62,358 bases of DNA from an uncultured Caulobacterales bacterium (GTDB lineage Bacteria; Pseudomonadota; Alphaproteobacteria; Caulobacterales; Maricaulaceae), in contig CALFUN010000002.1 in NCBI GenBank assembly GCA_937929915.1, positions 1 to 62,358 of the forward strand, given 5' to 3'. Shown here one piece after another: positions 9,317 to 16,970 of the stretch. The notes beneath the pieces are model-generated. The model was not told the origin of the DNA and ran no database searches. It worked only from the letters and a program-made list of their open reading frames with translations. Each line of letters opens with the position of its first letter. Positions within the stretch are counted from its first letter, which is position 1. The position numbers and the translations under genes are program-made.

Positions 9317-9762
9317 TGAAATATTTAGCTTTAACGGGGTTTATTGCGGCAGGTTTTATGACGGCCACGGCCAGCGCCCAAACGGCGCCATTTTCGCCCG
9401 TCATTGAAGCCAATGGCGTCATTTATCTGGCGGGGCATTTGGGCCGCGACGCGCAAACACGCCTCTATGCTAAAACCATGGGCGAGCAGACGAAAGCTAC
9501 GCTAGATAATATTGGCCAGACGTTAAAATCCGTCAATGCCAGCCACGTTGATATTGTGCGCTGCCAAGTCTTTATGACAGATATTTCAAAATTCTCTGAG
9601 ATGAATGCAGCATATCGTAAATTCTTTCCATCAAATCCGCCCGCGCGAACAACAGTGGGGGTTGCTGCGCTAGCTGCGCCTGATGCTTTGATTGAAATAG
9701 AATGCACGGCCGTGCGCGGTCACGGCTCTAAACTTAACACGTCCAGCAATCAGGAAAAATAG
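9313..9762 (+). CDS. Exported RidA-family protein (YjgF/YER057c/UK114)
   Basis: RidA proteins hydrolyse reactive enamines/imines such as 2-aminoacrylate made by PLP enzymes. Residues 1-23 form a clear signal peptide (MMKYLALTGF..., cleavage after ASA), so this copy is probably periplasmic, which is unusual. The active-site arginine of RidA is retained as Arg112 in PPARTTVGV, and the closing EIECTAV strand is normal. I chose ATG 9313, which overlaps the upstream stop; ATG 9316 and 9307 are in frame. Length 149 residues. Followed after two bases by a second RidA. Confidence 0.88.
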   Translation: MMKYLALTGFIAAGFMTATASAQTAPFSPVIEANGVIYLAGHLGRDAQTRLYAKTMGEQTKATLDNIGQTLKSVNASHVDIVRCQVFMTDISKFSEMNAAYRKFFPSNPPARTTVGVAALAAPDALIEIECTAVRGHGSKLNTSSNQEK

Positions 9763-9764
9763 AC

Positions 9765-10151
9765 ATGTCTGACCCAAAACGTAAATTAATCTCTCTATCA
9801 GATGGTGAGAAAAATTTTGCCATGTCCCGCGCTGTCGTGCAGGGCGATTGGTGCTTTGTCTCTGGCACAGTCGGATATAATTATGCCAAAGGCGAGTTAC
9901 CCGAAAGTGCGGCGCAGCAAGCGCAAAACACATTTACCAATATTATGGCCGCGCTCTCGCAAGCAGGCTTTGAGCTTGGCCATACAATCCGCGTGCAATA
10001 TACGCTCTCTGATCGCAAATATATGGATGAGGTCATGCCGATTATTCGTAAGCATTTTGGCGCAATATTGCCTGCTGCGACGATGGTGATTGCAGATATG
10101 GTTGACCCAAAAATGAAAATCGAAATCGAAGTGACAGCGTTCCGTGGCTAA
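9765..10151 (+). CDS. RidA-family protein without the catalytic arginine
   Basis: A 128-residue cytoplasmic RidA-fold protein. It aligns with the neighbouring exported RidA through the C-terminal strand (KIEIEVTAFRG). The residue matching RidA's essential arginine is Ala105 (LPAATMV in place of the usual PAR[ST]xV). From what is known of the Rid subfamilies, such members are not expected to be imine deaminases, so the function is open. A good ribosome binding site (AGGA) lies upstream, overlapping the end of the previous gene. It is followed by a small hairpin and two cupin genes. Confidence 0.87.
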   Translation: MSDPKRKLISLSDGEKNFAMSRAVVQGDWCFVSGTVGYNYAKGELPESAAQQAQNTFTNIMAALSQAGFELGHTIRVQYTLSDRKYMDEVMPIIRKHFGAILPAATMVIADMVDPKMKIEIEVTAFRG

Positions 10152-10163
10152 TAAGAGGCGTGT

Positions 10164-10179
10164 CTCGGCGTTAGCCGAG
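10164..10179 (+). other. Small intercistronic hairpin before the cupin genes
   Basis: CTCGGC-GTTA-GCCGAG forms a perfect six-base-pair stem with a four-base loop, 12 bases upstream of the first cupin start. It lacks a T tract, so it is not a terminator. It could act as an mRNA processing or stability element, or be a chance feature of a short gap in an otherwise overlapping operon. Confidence 0.45.
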
Positions 10180-10191
10180 CAGGGAAATAAA

Positions 10192-10569
10192 ATGACGAAC
10201 CCAGAAAAATTTAACATAGACGAGAAATTCTCGAAATTCTCCGAGCATTGGCGGCCAAAAATTGTCGCCGAGCTTAATGGGCAGGAGTTTAAACTCGCCA
10301 AGATTAAAGGCGAATATCCCTTTCATGCTCATGAAGGAGAAGATGAGATGTTCTTTTGCTGGAAAGGCTCATTCATTCTGGACTTCCAAGATGGCGAAAG
10401 CGTCCATGTCGGCGAGGGCGAAGCTATTGTTGTCCCCAAAGGCGTCGTCCATCGTCCCGTTGCACAAGAAGAATGCTTCATCTTCCTCATCGAGCCAAAG
10501 GATTTGAAAAATAGCGGCAATGCCGACGTTGATGATGTTTATGACGCACCTTTGGGGGAGTGGGTGTGA
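10192..10569 (+). CDS. Cupin-domain protein 1
   Basis: A single-domain cupin of 125 residues, function unknown. Cupin motif 1 gives likely metal ligands His45, His47 and Glu52 (YPFHAHEGEDE), and motif 2 gives His87 (PKGVVHRP). The start is ATG 10192, after AGGGA; a GTG further upstream would overlap the RidA gene and is less likely. It is clearly related to the next gene, so a tandem duplication is probable. Cupins of this size are often metal-dependent sensors or enzymes on small molecules. Confidence 0.87.
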   Translation: MTNPEKFNIDEKFSKFSEHWRPKIVAELNGQEFKLAKIKGEYPFHAHEGEDEMFFCWKGSFILDFQDGESVHVGEGEAIVVPKGVVHRPVAQEECFIFLIEPKDLKNSGNADVDDVYDAPLGEWV

Positions 10570-10868
10570 TACCGAAAATTAATATCAATGAAGAGCTTGC
10601 AGAAGCAGAGATTGCAGCCCCTATATTTGTCCAAAATCTTTCACAAGGCGCTATGAAAATTGTGAAATTGGATGGTGATTACCCTTTGCATTCACATGAT
10701 ACGTCTGACGAAACATTTATCATCCTTGAGGGTGAGTTGATTATGGAGAGAGACGGATTGCCGCCGCTATCATTAAAGGCAGGTGATATGGTCACAATTC
10801 CAAAAGGCATGAAACATCGTACACGTACACAATCAATTTCAAAAGTTATATTATTAGGGCCAAATTAA
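10566..10868 (+). CDS. Cupin-domain protein 2
   Basis: A 100-residue cupin, sister of the preceding one. Motif 1 gives His42, His44 and Glu49 (YPLHSHDTSDE) and motif 2 His84 (PKGMKHRT), so the metal site is complete. I chose GTG 10566, which overlaps the upstream stop (GTGA) and has GGGGGAG five bases before it. It is visibly more AT-rich than its neighbours. Its stop overlaps the sufC start (TAATG). Function unknown; the location suggests a role linked to Fe-S assembly or iron. Confidence 0.85.
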   Translation: MIPKININEELAEAEIAAPIFVQNLSQGAMKIVKLDGDYPLHSHDTSDETFIILEGELIMERDGLPPLSLKAGDMVTIPKGMKHRTRTQSISKVILLGPN

Positions 10869-11614
10869 TGTTAAAAATCAATAATCTATCCGCGTCCGTT
10901 GATGACGGACAAAAACAAATTCTCAATGGTTTATCCCTTGAAATCCCTGCTGGCGAAGTTCATGCGATTATGGGGCCGAATGGGGCTGGGAAATCGACAT
11001 TGTCTTATGTTCTGACGGGGCGTGACGGCTATGACGTTACGGGCGGAGATGTCACATTAGGTGGTGAAGATCTGCTAGACATGGATCCCGAGCAGCGCGC
11101 GGCCAAAGGCATGTTCCTCTCGTTCCAATACCCGCTTGAAATCCCAGGTGTACCGACCATGACTTTCTTGAAAACTGCGCTTAACGCGCAGCGCCGCGCG
11201 CGCGGCGAGGATGAAATGGCCGCGCCAGAATTTCTTAAAAAGGCTCGCGCTCTGGCGGCAGATTTAAAGATGAAACCCGAAATGCTTAAGCGCCCGCTCA
11301 ATGTCGGGTTTTCGGGTGGTGAGAAAAAGCGCATGGAAATTTTCCAAATGATGATGCTAGAGCCGAGCTTTATTGTCATGGACGAAACCGATAGCGGTCT
11401 TGATGTGGATGCGCTGCGCATTGTTGCGGACGGGGTCAATAAGCTGCGCTCGCCAGATCGCGGAATGCTGATCATCACCCATTATCAGCGCCTGCTAGAT
11501 TATATCGTGCCTGACAAAGTGCATGTTTTAACATCTGGCAAAATTGTTGCGAGCGGTGATGCAGATTTTGCGAAAAAACTCGAAAAAGAAGGCTATGACG
11601 CATATGCCGCTTAA
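10868..11614 (+). CDS. sufC: Fe-S assembly ATPase SufC
   Basis: ABC-type ATPase that powers the SufBCD scaffold in the cytoplasm. Walker A GPNGAGKST is at residues 36-44, the signature is FSGGEKKRME, and Walker B is IVMDETDSGLD, with the SufC-typical DETDSGLD. Length 248 residues is standard. The start overlaps the cupin stop and the gene overlaps the sufD start by several codons. Confidence 0.97.
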   Translation: MLKINNLSASVDDGQKQILNGLSLEIPAGEVHAIMGPNGAGKSTLSYVLTGRDGYDVTGGDVTLGGEDLLDMDPEQRAAKGMFLSFQYPLEIPGVPTMTFLKTALNAQRRARGEDEMAAPEFLKKARALAADLKMKPEMLKRPLNVGFSGGEKKRMEIFQMMMLEPSFIVMDETDSGLDVDALRIVADGVNKLRSPDRGMLIITHYQRLLDYIVPDKVHVLTSGKIVASGDADFAKKLEKEGYDAYAA

Positions 11615-12641
11615 TCTAAAAACTTTGCCATCGCGCCGTGATGAGGCGTGGAAATGGACAGATTTACGCGGCCGTGTCAGTGATGGGCAAGCGGGTCTAT
11701 CGGCGGACGGACATCCGAAATTCACTGCGCCAGAGGGTGTGGTTCTCTCCCAAGGTGAAGGCCATGCGGGCGAGGGCATCATGTCTAAACTTGCGCAAAA
11801 TTTTGCGCCGCAAAGCTGGAATATCTATGTGCCTGCTGGGTTTAAAAACGGCGAGGCACTATTGATTGAGGACATTACGCGCGGGCATGTGCGTGTGTCT
11901 ATTATGGTGGATAAAGGCGCAGAACTCACGATGATAGAACATCATAGCGGCGATGCAGCTACGTTCACGAATTTTGATTTACACATCCATCTGGCGGATG
12001 GCGCAAGCCTGACGCGGGTCATAGTCCATGATGACCCCATTGAGGCTATCCGCGTGGCTACGGCGTGCGTGGCAAGTGAAAAAGACGCACGGTTCAATCA
12101 ATTTGTACTGTCCTTTGGCGGCGGGTTATCACGGCTTGAAACGCGGCTGCATGTGGAAGGTGCAGGTTTTGAAGCCAATATGAACGGCGCCTATTTGCTG
12201 CGAGATCATCGCCATTGCGATATGAGCAGCCATATAGACCTTACGCAACCTGATTGCACGATACGCCAAGCGGTCAAAGGCGTGGTAACAGATAAAGCCC
12301 GCGGCGTATTCCAAGGTAAATTCCTCGTGCAGCGCCCCGCACAACACACAGATGCAGAAATGCGCCATGATGCGCTCATGCTTTCGGATAGCTCCGAGAT
12401 ACGGTCTAAACCAGAGCTGGAAATCTACGCCGATGATGTCGCTTGCGCCCATGGCAATACGATTGGGCAGCTAGATGAAAGCGCGCTCTTTTATATGCAG
12501 CAACGCGGTATTCCAATCGGTCAAGCCCGTGCGTTACTGACTGAAGCGTTCCTCGCAGATGTATTTGATGATTTGGATGATGAAGATCTAAAAGACTCGA
12601 TATTGGGTAAGCTTCGGGATTGGTTGAAAGACACGGCATAA
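11604..12641 (+). CDS. sufD: Fe-S assembly protein SufD
   Basis: Partner of SufB in the scaffold, required for iron entry. The 345-residue protein starts with the family N-terminus (PSRRDEAWKWTDL) and ends with the SufB/SufD core. This core includes CAHGNTIGQLDE, where the histidine corresponds to the functional His360 of E. coli SufD. ATG 11604 is preferred because AGAAGG (11587-11592) is better spaced from it than from ATG 11595. Either choice overlaps the end of sufC, indicating coupling. Confidence 0.93.
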   Translation: MPLNLKTLPSRRDEAWKWTDLRGRVSDGQAGLSADGHPKFTAPEGVVLSQGEGHAGEGIMSKLAQNFAPQSWNIYVPAGFKNGEALLIEDITRGHVRVSIMVDKGAELTMIEHHSGDAATFTNFDLHIHLADGASLTRVIVHDDPIEAIRVATACVASEKDARFNQFVLSFGGGLSRLETRLHVEGAGFEANMNGAYLLRDHRHCDMSSHIDLTQPDCTIRQAVKGVVTDKARGVFQGKFLVQRPAQHTDAEMRHDALMLSDSSEIRSKPELEIYADDVACAHGNTIGQLDESALFYMQQRGIPIGQARALLTEAFLADVFDDLDDEDLKDSILGKLRDWLKDTA

Positions 12642-12642
12642 T

Positions 12643-12813
12643 ATGGGTTTAGCTGAAACTACATTACTGGCCGCGATTGCCTATTTTATCTGTTCTAAAC
12701 TGGCGAGACGTCCAGGCAGAGACAACGCTATGTTGTGTAATATATCAAAAGGTTTGGGCGTACTTGTTGTGTTACTCGCTGCTGCCTATTTCTACGGAAG
12801 GTTCGTGAAGTGA
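12643..12813 (+). CDS. Tiny membrane protein between sufD and sufS (56 residues)
   Basis: A short coding frame starting ATG one base after the sufD stop. The product has two hydrophobic stretches, about residues 3-17 and 38-51, separated by a basic cysteine-containing loop (CSKLARRPGRDN), so it may span the membrane twice. It ends by overlapping the next small gene (GTGA). It has no family I recognise. Continuous overlap with its neighbours supports it as a real gene. Confidence 0.6.
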   Translation: MGLAETTLLAAIAYFICSKLARRPGRDNAMLCNISKGLGVLVVLLAAAYFYGRFVK

Positions 12814-13019
12814 CGGAGGCCGGAGATGAAGTAACATTTTCAGAATTTTTTTTATTCGGAATTCTGCCGTTTGTTTTCTTTATTTTCTTCCTGTCTCATT
12901 TTGAAAGAATGACGAAACTTTACAACATTACCGGTTTGAAAAAGAAACTCATGGAATATTTTTTTGGGCTTTCTGTAGCATTTATAATTTTAGGATTTTG
13001 GAGCAACCTTGCAAAATAA
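12810..13019 (+). CDS. Tiny membrane protein upstream of sufS (69 residues)
   Basis: Starts with GTG 12810 overlapping the previous stop, with GGAAGG eight bases upstream. The product has two transmembrane segments (about 11-28 and 50-66; the first is very Phe-rich) around a basic loop (MTKLYNITGLKKK). It is more AT-rich than the suf genes and resembles no family I know. Its end overlaps the TTG start of sufS, so it is embedded in the suf transcript. It could be a membrane anchor, a regulator, or a recently inserted gene. Confidence 0.65.
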   Translation: MTEAGDEVTFSEFFLFGILPFVFFIFFLSHFERMTKLYNITGLKKKLMEYFFGLSVAFIILGFWSNLAK

Positions 13020-14232
13020 TTTCGACATCAACACCATACGCGCGCAATTCCCCATCTTATCTCGCGAGATAAATGGCTACCCGCTCGCCTATCTGGATAA
13101 CGCAGCGAGTGCGCAAAAGCCGCAAGCTGTCATGGATGCCTTTACGGGGCAGATGAGCCATGCTTTTGCCAATGTGCATCGCGGTTTGCACACTATGGCC
13201 AATGAAACCACAGAGGCCTATGAGGGCGCGCGGGGTAAACTGGCCCGTTTTCTTGGCGCGCCAAAACCTGAGAATATCGTCTTTACCAAAGGCGCGAGCG
13301 AGGCGCTTAATCTGGCGGCATATGGCCTTGCGCATCTGATAGAGGCCGGTGATGAGATTATTCTCACGCAAATGGAGCATCACTCCAATATTGTGCCGTG
13401 GCATTTCCTGCGTGAGCGTTACGGCGCTGTGCTAAAATTTGTCCCTGTGACAGAGCGCGGTGAGCTGGATTTGGACGCTTATAAGTCCATGCTGTCATCT
13501 AAGACCAAAATCGTGTCTATCGTGCATATGTCTAATGTTTTGGGGACGGTAAACCCGATTCAGCAAATGACGGATTGGGCCCATGCGGCGGGCGCGATTA
13601 TGGTCTGCGACGGCACGCAAGCCGCTGTGCATATGCCGATTGATGTTGTTGACCTTGGTGTCGATTTATTTTGCATGACAGGACATAAGCTTTACGGGCC
13701 GACAGGCATTGGCGGACTTTATGGCACATCTGAGATATTAGAGCGCATGCAGCCCTTTAATGGCGGCGGTGAGATGATTGAAGATGTGTTCGAAGACCGC
13801 GTGACATATAATGATGCGCCGCATAAATTCGAAGCTGGCACACCGCCAATTTTGGAGGCCATAGCGCTCGGCGCGGCGATTGACTGGTATAGCCAATTTG
13901 ATGCGGGTGATGTGCATCAGCATGAAATGGCAATCTATCATGCTGCCCTTGATGGCTTGCGAGATATTAATAGCTTCCGCGTAATCGGCGAGGCGGAAAA
14001 TAAAGGCCCCGTTCTAGCCTTCAACCTCGAAGGCGCGCATGCTCATGATGTCGCACAGATATTGGATAAATATGGCATTGCCGTACGGGCAGGGCAACAT
14101 TGCACGCAGCCCCTAATGACCTCGCGCGGTATACATTCAACCGCGCGCGCAAGCTTTGGAATTTACAACACATTAGATGAGGCCGAAAGGCTGGTAGAGG
14201 CTGTTAAAAAAGCGGCCCTCTTTCTATCTTAA
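13009..14232 (+). CDS. sufS: Cysteine desulfurase SufS (group II)
   Basis: PLP enzyme supplying sulfur to SufBCD. The PLP lysine is Lys227 in MTGHKLYGP and the catalytic cysteine Cys365 is in the group II loop RAGQHCTQP. Length 407 residues is usual. The start is TTG 13009, with GGAG five bases upstream and 11 bases of overlap with the preceding small gene. No SufE or SufU is visible, so sulfur transfer to SufB may use a protein encoded elsewhere. Confidence 0.96.
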   Translation: MQNNFDINTIRAQFPILSREINGYPLAYLDNAASAQKPQAVMDAFTGQMSHAFANVHRGLHTMANETTEAYEGARGKLARFLGAPKPENIVFTKGASEALNLAAYGLAHLIEAGDEIILTQMEHHSNIVPWHFLRERYGAVLKFVPVTERGELDLDAYKSMLSSKTKIVSIVHMSNVLGTVNPIQQMTDWAHAAGAIMVCDGTQAAVHMPIDVVDLGVDLFCMTGHKLYGPTGIGGLYGTSEILERMQPFNGGGEMIEDVFEDRVTYNDAPHKFEAGTPPILEAIALGAAIDWYSQFDAGDVHQHEMAIYHAALDGLRDINSFRVIGEAENKGPVLAFNLEGAHAHDVAQILDKYGIAVRAGQHCTQPLMTSRGIHSTARASFGIYNTLDEAERLVEAVKKAALFLS

Positions 14233-14258
14233 CTGATAATGACTATATTGAGAGTATT

Positions 14259-14786
14259 ATGACCGATATGACAGATAGACCCACGACAAATAGGCAAAGA
14301 GACGCCGAAGCGCTTGCCAATGCGCAAATCCCTGGGCTTGCGAGTGCGCAGGCTAAAGGGGATTTTAACGCGCCTGATGCCGTGCCGCCAATGGCCAGCG
14401 ATGGTAGAAATATTGTTGCGGCCACGCGCGATACGATTGATGTCTCTGGCGCGCCCAATACGCCCCCTGATGAGGCCGAGGTTGAGCAAATTACGCGCGA
14501 TGTTATCGGGCAGTTAAAGTCGGTTTATGATCCTGAAATTCCTGTCGATATTTACGAGCTTGGTTTGATTTATAAGGTCGAGCTTGAAGATGACCGCACG
14601 CTTAAAGTGGATATGACACTCACCGCGCCGGGCTGTCCCGTCGCAGGTGAAATGCCCATTTGGGTGCAAGAGGCCTGCGAAGTCATTGCAGGGGTGCGCC
14701 GCGTCGAAGTCGCCATGACCTTCGATCCGCCATGGACACCCGACCGCATGAGCGACGAGGCCAAACTTGAACTAAATATGCTTTAA
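14259..14786 (+). CDS. sufT: SufT, MIP18/DUF59 Fe-S maturation factor
   Basis: Fe-S carrier/maturation protein. The DUF59 domain occupies about residues 78-175 with YDPEIPVDIYELGL and the conserved TAPGCP cysteine motif. The first ~75 residues are a low-complexity, Ala/Pro/Asp-rich extension as in many alphaproteobacterial SufT proteins. The start is ATG 14259; ATG 14268 is in frame. It follows sufS by 26 bases in the suf operon. Confidence 0.92.
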   Translation: MTDMTDRPTTNRQRDAEALANAQIPGLASAQAKGDFNAPDAVPPMASDGRNIVAATRDTIDVSGAPNTPPDEAEVEQITRDVIGQLKSVYDPEIPVDIYELGLIYKVELEDDRTLKVDMTLTAPGCPVAGEMPIWVQEACEVIAGVRRVEVAMTFDPPWTPDRMSDEAKLELNML

Positions 14787-14801
14787 GGCTACGAATTATT
14801 T

Positions 14802-15182
14802 ATGACTGAAACAACGACCCGCAACAAAACTCGCCGACCACGTCCTAAACTTGTCACTTTAACCGACGCTGCTGCTGCGCGCGTGCGTGAAATCTTGGAT
14901 GAACGCGGCGAAGGTTATCTGCGTGTTGGCGTGAAAAATGGCGGCTGCGCGGGCATGGAATATGTCATGGATTATGTCTCGGAGATTGAAAAATTTGACG
15001 AGCTTGTCGAAGATAAAGACGTACAAATCGTTGTTGATGCCAAGGCCGTCCTTTTTATCCTCGGCTCCGTGGTTGATTATGAAGTTGAAGTGTTATCGTC
15101 CAGATTTACCTTTAAAAACCCAAACCAGACCGATGCGTGCGGTTGCGGGGAGAGCGTGACGATCGTGCCTGCTGCGTTTTAA
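14802..15182 (+). CDS. sufA: HesB/IscA-type Fe-S carrier (SufA-like)
   Basis: A-type carrier that receives clusters from the Suf scaffold and passes them to apoproteins. The 126-residue protein has the three conserved cysteines, one in NGGCAGM and two in the C-terminal CGCGES. A short basic N-terminal tail precedes the domain. It is the last gene of the suf operon; I see no convincing intrinsic terminator in the roughly 100 bases after it. Confidence 0.93.
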   Translation: MTETTTRNKTRRPRPKLVTLTDAAAARVREILDERGEGYLRVGVKNGGCAGMEYVMDYVSEIEKFDELVEDKDVQIVVDAKAVLFILGSVVDYEVEVLSSRFTFKNPNQTDACGCGESVTIVPAAF

Positions 15183-15289
15183 TCAAACCTATTAACAATA
15201 AAATACGGTATGTTTTGTTCTCGCCAATTCTGAATTTGCTAACCAAACCAGTTTTGCTTGGCAACGAAATAACATGAATTTATAGGTGC

Positions 15290-16147
15290 TTACCGTTCAC
15301 GAAAAAAGTCGAACTCTACGTCTACATTCATGCTACCAACCCCCATAGAGAGATCATATTCGGGGAGTTCATAGAGAAAATCGAGGCGTATTGTTTGTTC
15401 GTCAATATTCCCATTACGTTGCCGAATGCCTTGTCGGCGGCCAAAATTCATGATCTGTGTGGGCTGTCCCGTGAGATCGCCCAGATTATCAATGCCAGAG
15501 ACGATTTGGATATTTGCTGCATTAGCGCGGCGGCCAAATTGAAACCCAGCATCATTCCCATTTCTTTCAAATGAAGGGGTCAGTTTTATATCACCAAGCT
15601 GCACTGTATCAGCAAAGTCACCACTGACATTATTAATCGAAGCCAATGCGCGCAGTGAAAACCGTGTGTTGCGAGAGGTAATGAAAAAACTATGTGAATA
15701 TTGCCGGCCTGTGCCTTCGAGTCGAATATCGGTATTCGGGTTCAGGGTGAAGGCCGATAAGCTATCGCTCGCATCTAAAAAACCGTCACCATCATCAATG
15801 AAGCTCGCATTGGTGGAGCTATTTACAATGTTAAATGCTAGGCTTTGGTCATCATCTGGGCGAAATGTGTCGCTGCGCTCCAGCGTACCAGTCAAATTAG
15901 TCGCTGTCGCGCGGTTGGTAAAAGCAATCATTTCTGCGCCAATCGGGACGCAGCAACGATTAATACCAATCATGAAGTTATCATAAATATCAAAATTATC
16001 GCCATCATGCACAACGGCGCAGCCAAAATTGACACAAAAGAAATCTGTATCCAGAAAACTGCTCTGGGCTTGGGCGCTAAAGGAGAGCCCGCCCAAGACT
16101 GCGCAGAGCAGCGCGCGATGATATGCTTTATTTCGCCACATACTCAA
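15290..16147 (-). CDS. Exported protein of unknown family, coupled to a chaperone-like gene
   Basis: Secreted or surface protein of about 285 residues with a signal peptide ending SAQA. The mature start contains four cysteines (CVNFGC and NRCC), which could form disulfides. The second half aligns with the exported protein at 27694-28566: LDASDSLSAF versus LDAGDTLTAF, and YDLSMGVGSM versus YDLSQGVGTL. The start at 16147 overlaps the stop of the upstream chaperone-like gene, so the two are co-translated; ATG 16141 is an alternative. It may be a pilin-like or surface subunit served by that chaperone, an inference from context only. Confidence 0.8.
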   Translation of the reverse strand: MSMWRNKAYHRALLCAVLGGLSFSAQAQSSFLDTDFFCVNFGCAVVHDGDNFDIYDNFMIGINRCCVPIGAEMIAFTNRATATNLTGTLERSDTFRPDDDQSLAFNIVNSSTNASFIDDGDGFLDASDSLSAFTLNPNTDIRLEGTGRQYSHSFFITSRNTRFSLRALASINNVSGDFADTVQLGDIKLTPSFERNGNDAGFQFGRRANAANIQIVSGIDNLGDLTGQPTQIMNFGRRQGIRQRNGNIDEQTIRLDFLYELPEYDLSMGVGSMNVDVEFDFFRER

Positions 16148-16970
16148 CAGAGTTTACATCCACCGCAGTCGACCGAAATTTATTTTGCGGCGCAAAAGCA
16201 TTGTTCAAATCAAAATCAATGCTGTAATTGCCCGCATCTAGCTGTGCGACGTTTTCCAGCCGAATATTATATGTGCGTGTCCCGCCGTCTAAAACTACAG
16301 CATTGAGCGGTGTTTCAGCAACAACTTCGCCGTCTGTGCCTTTAACATAGGCCGTCCCTTGAAGACGGGCATGGGCATCGCCTTCATTTTTGATTTTCAT
16401 TGTGACAATGGAGCTATCATCTGGATTTAACGCGACACTTGTGACGGTCGGCAAGCTTTCTGATGGCGTGAGTGTGAGGTAAAATAATGATGCGAGTTGG
16501 TAACGATTCCAAACGCCTGAAGTTTCTCCGCGTTCATTGAGTTCTGGTAACAGCGTTGTCGCGAGCAGGGCAAAGCGGTGGTCGCCCTTATTTTCAATCT
16601 TATATGGTGCGCTAATCTCAACCGTAACATCTTGTGATGTCTCGGGCTTAAGCGTGACAGAGGCTGGCGAGAAACGGACCCAATCGGCCGCAGAGCGTTC
16701 TGTTTCGCCCGGGGCATTTAGGATAAGCTTGCCATTATCATCAAGGCTCCAATCGGCCAGAGCCATGGTCATGCTGATGGTTTTTGATTTGTGAACATTT
16801 CCGATTGTAACAACTTGGCGTTGGCGATCCCCCGGTTTAATCGTCATTTCAACCGTTGAAGGTTGCACGCCAACCCCAAATGCAGCCGCGATTGGCGCAT
16901 AAGACGCTGCGCCAAGTAAAATGGCTCCAATCATAGTGGGTAATGTAAGGTTACGAGCGTTTATGCGCAT
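16128..16970 (-). CDS. Pilus-assembly-chaperone-like periplasmic protein
   Basis: A 280-residue exported protein with a signal peptide ending near AAAFG. Ig-like strands follow with the pattern of PapD-type and archaic fimbrial chaperones: VQPSTVEMTIKPG, then ADWVRFSPASVTLKP, then the long second domain. Start ATG 16970 has GGAG six bases upstream; more upstream in-frame codons lack this. It is directly coupled to the exported protein that follows. No usher gene is visible. The family call is moderate because the hallmark chaperone residues cannot be verified by alignment here. Confidence 0.6.
   Translation of the reverse strand: MRINARNLTLPTMIGAILLGAASYAPIAAAFGVGVQPSTVEMTIKPGDRQRQVVTIGNVHKSKTISMTMALADWSLDDNGKLILNAPGETERSAADWVRFSPASVTLKPETSQDVTVEISAPYKIENKGDHRFALLATTLLPELNERGETSGVWNRYQLASLFYLTLTPSESLPTVTSVALNPDDSSIVTMKIKNEGDAHARLQGTAYVKGTDGEVVAETPLNAVVLDGGTRTYNIRLENVAQLDAGNYSIDFDLNNAFAPQNKFRSTAVDVNSVEYVAK

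Noticed and set aside
12643..13019. Toxin-antitoxin pair
   Set aside because: Two small overlapping genes suggested it, but both are predicted membrane proteins, neither resembles a known toxin or DNA-binding antitoxin, and they sit inside an operon of another function.
15183..15289. Terminator of the suf operon
   Set aside because: Short repeats (CCAAACC, GCTTGG) are present but do not form a stable stem followed by a T tract on the plus strand.
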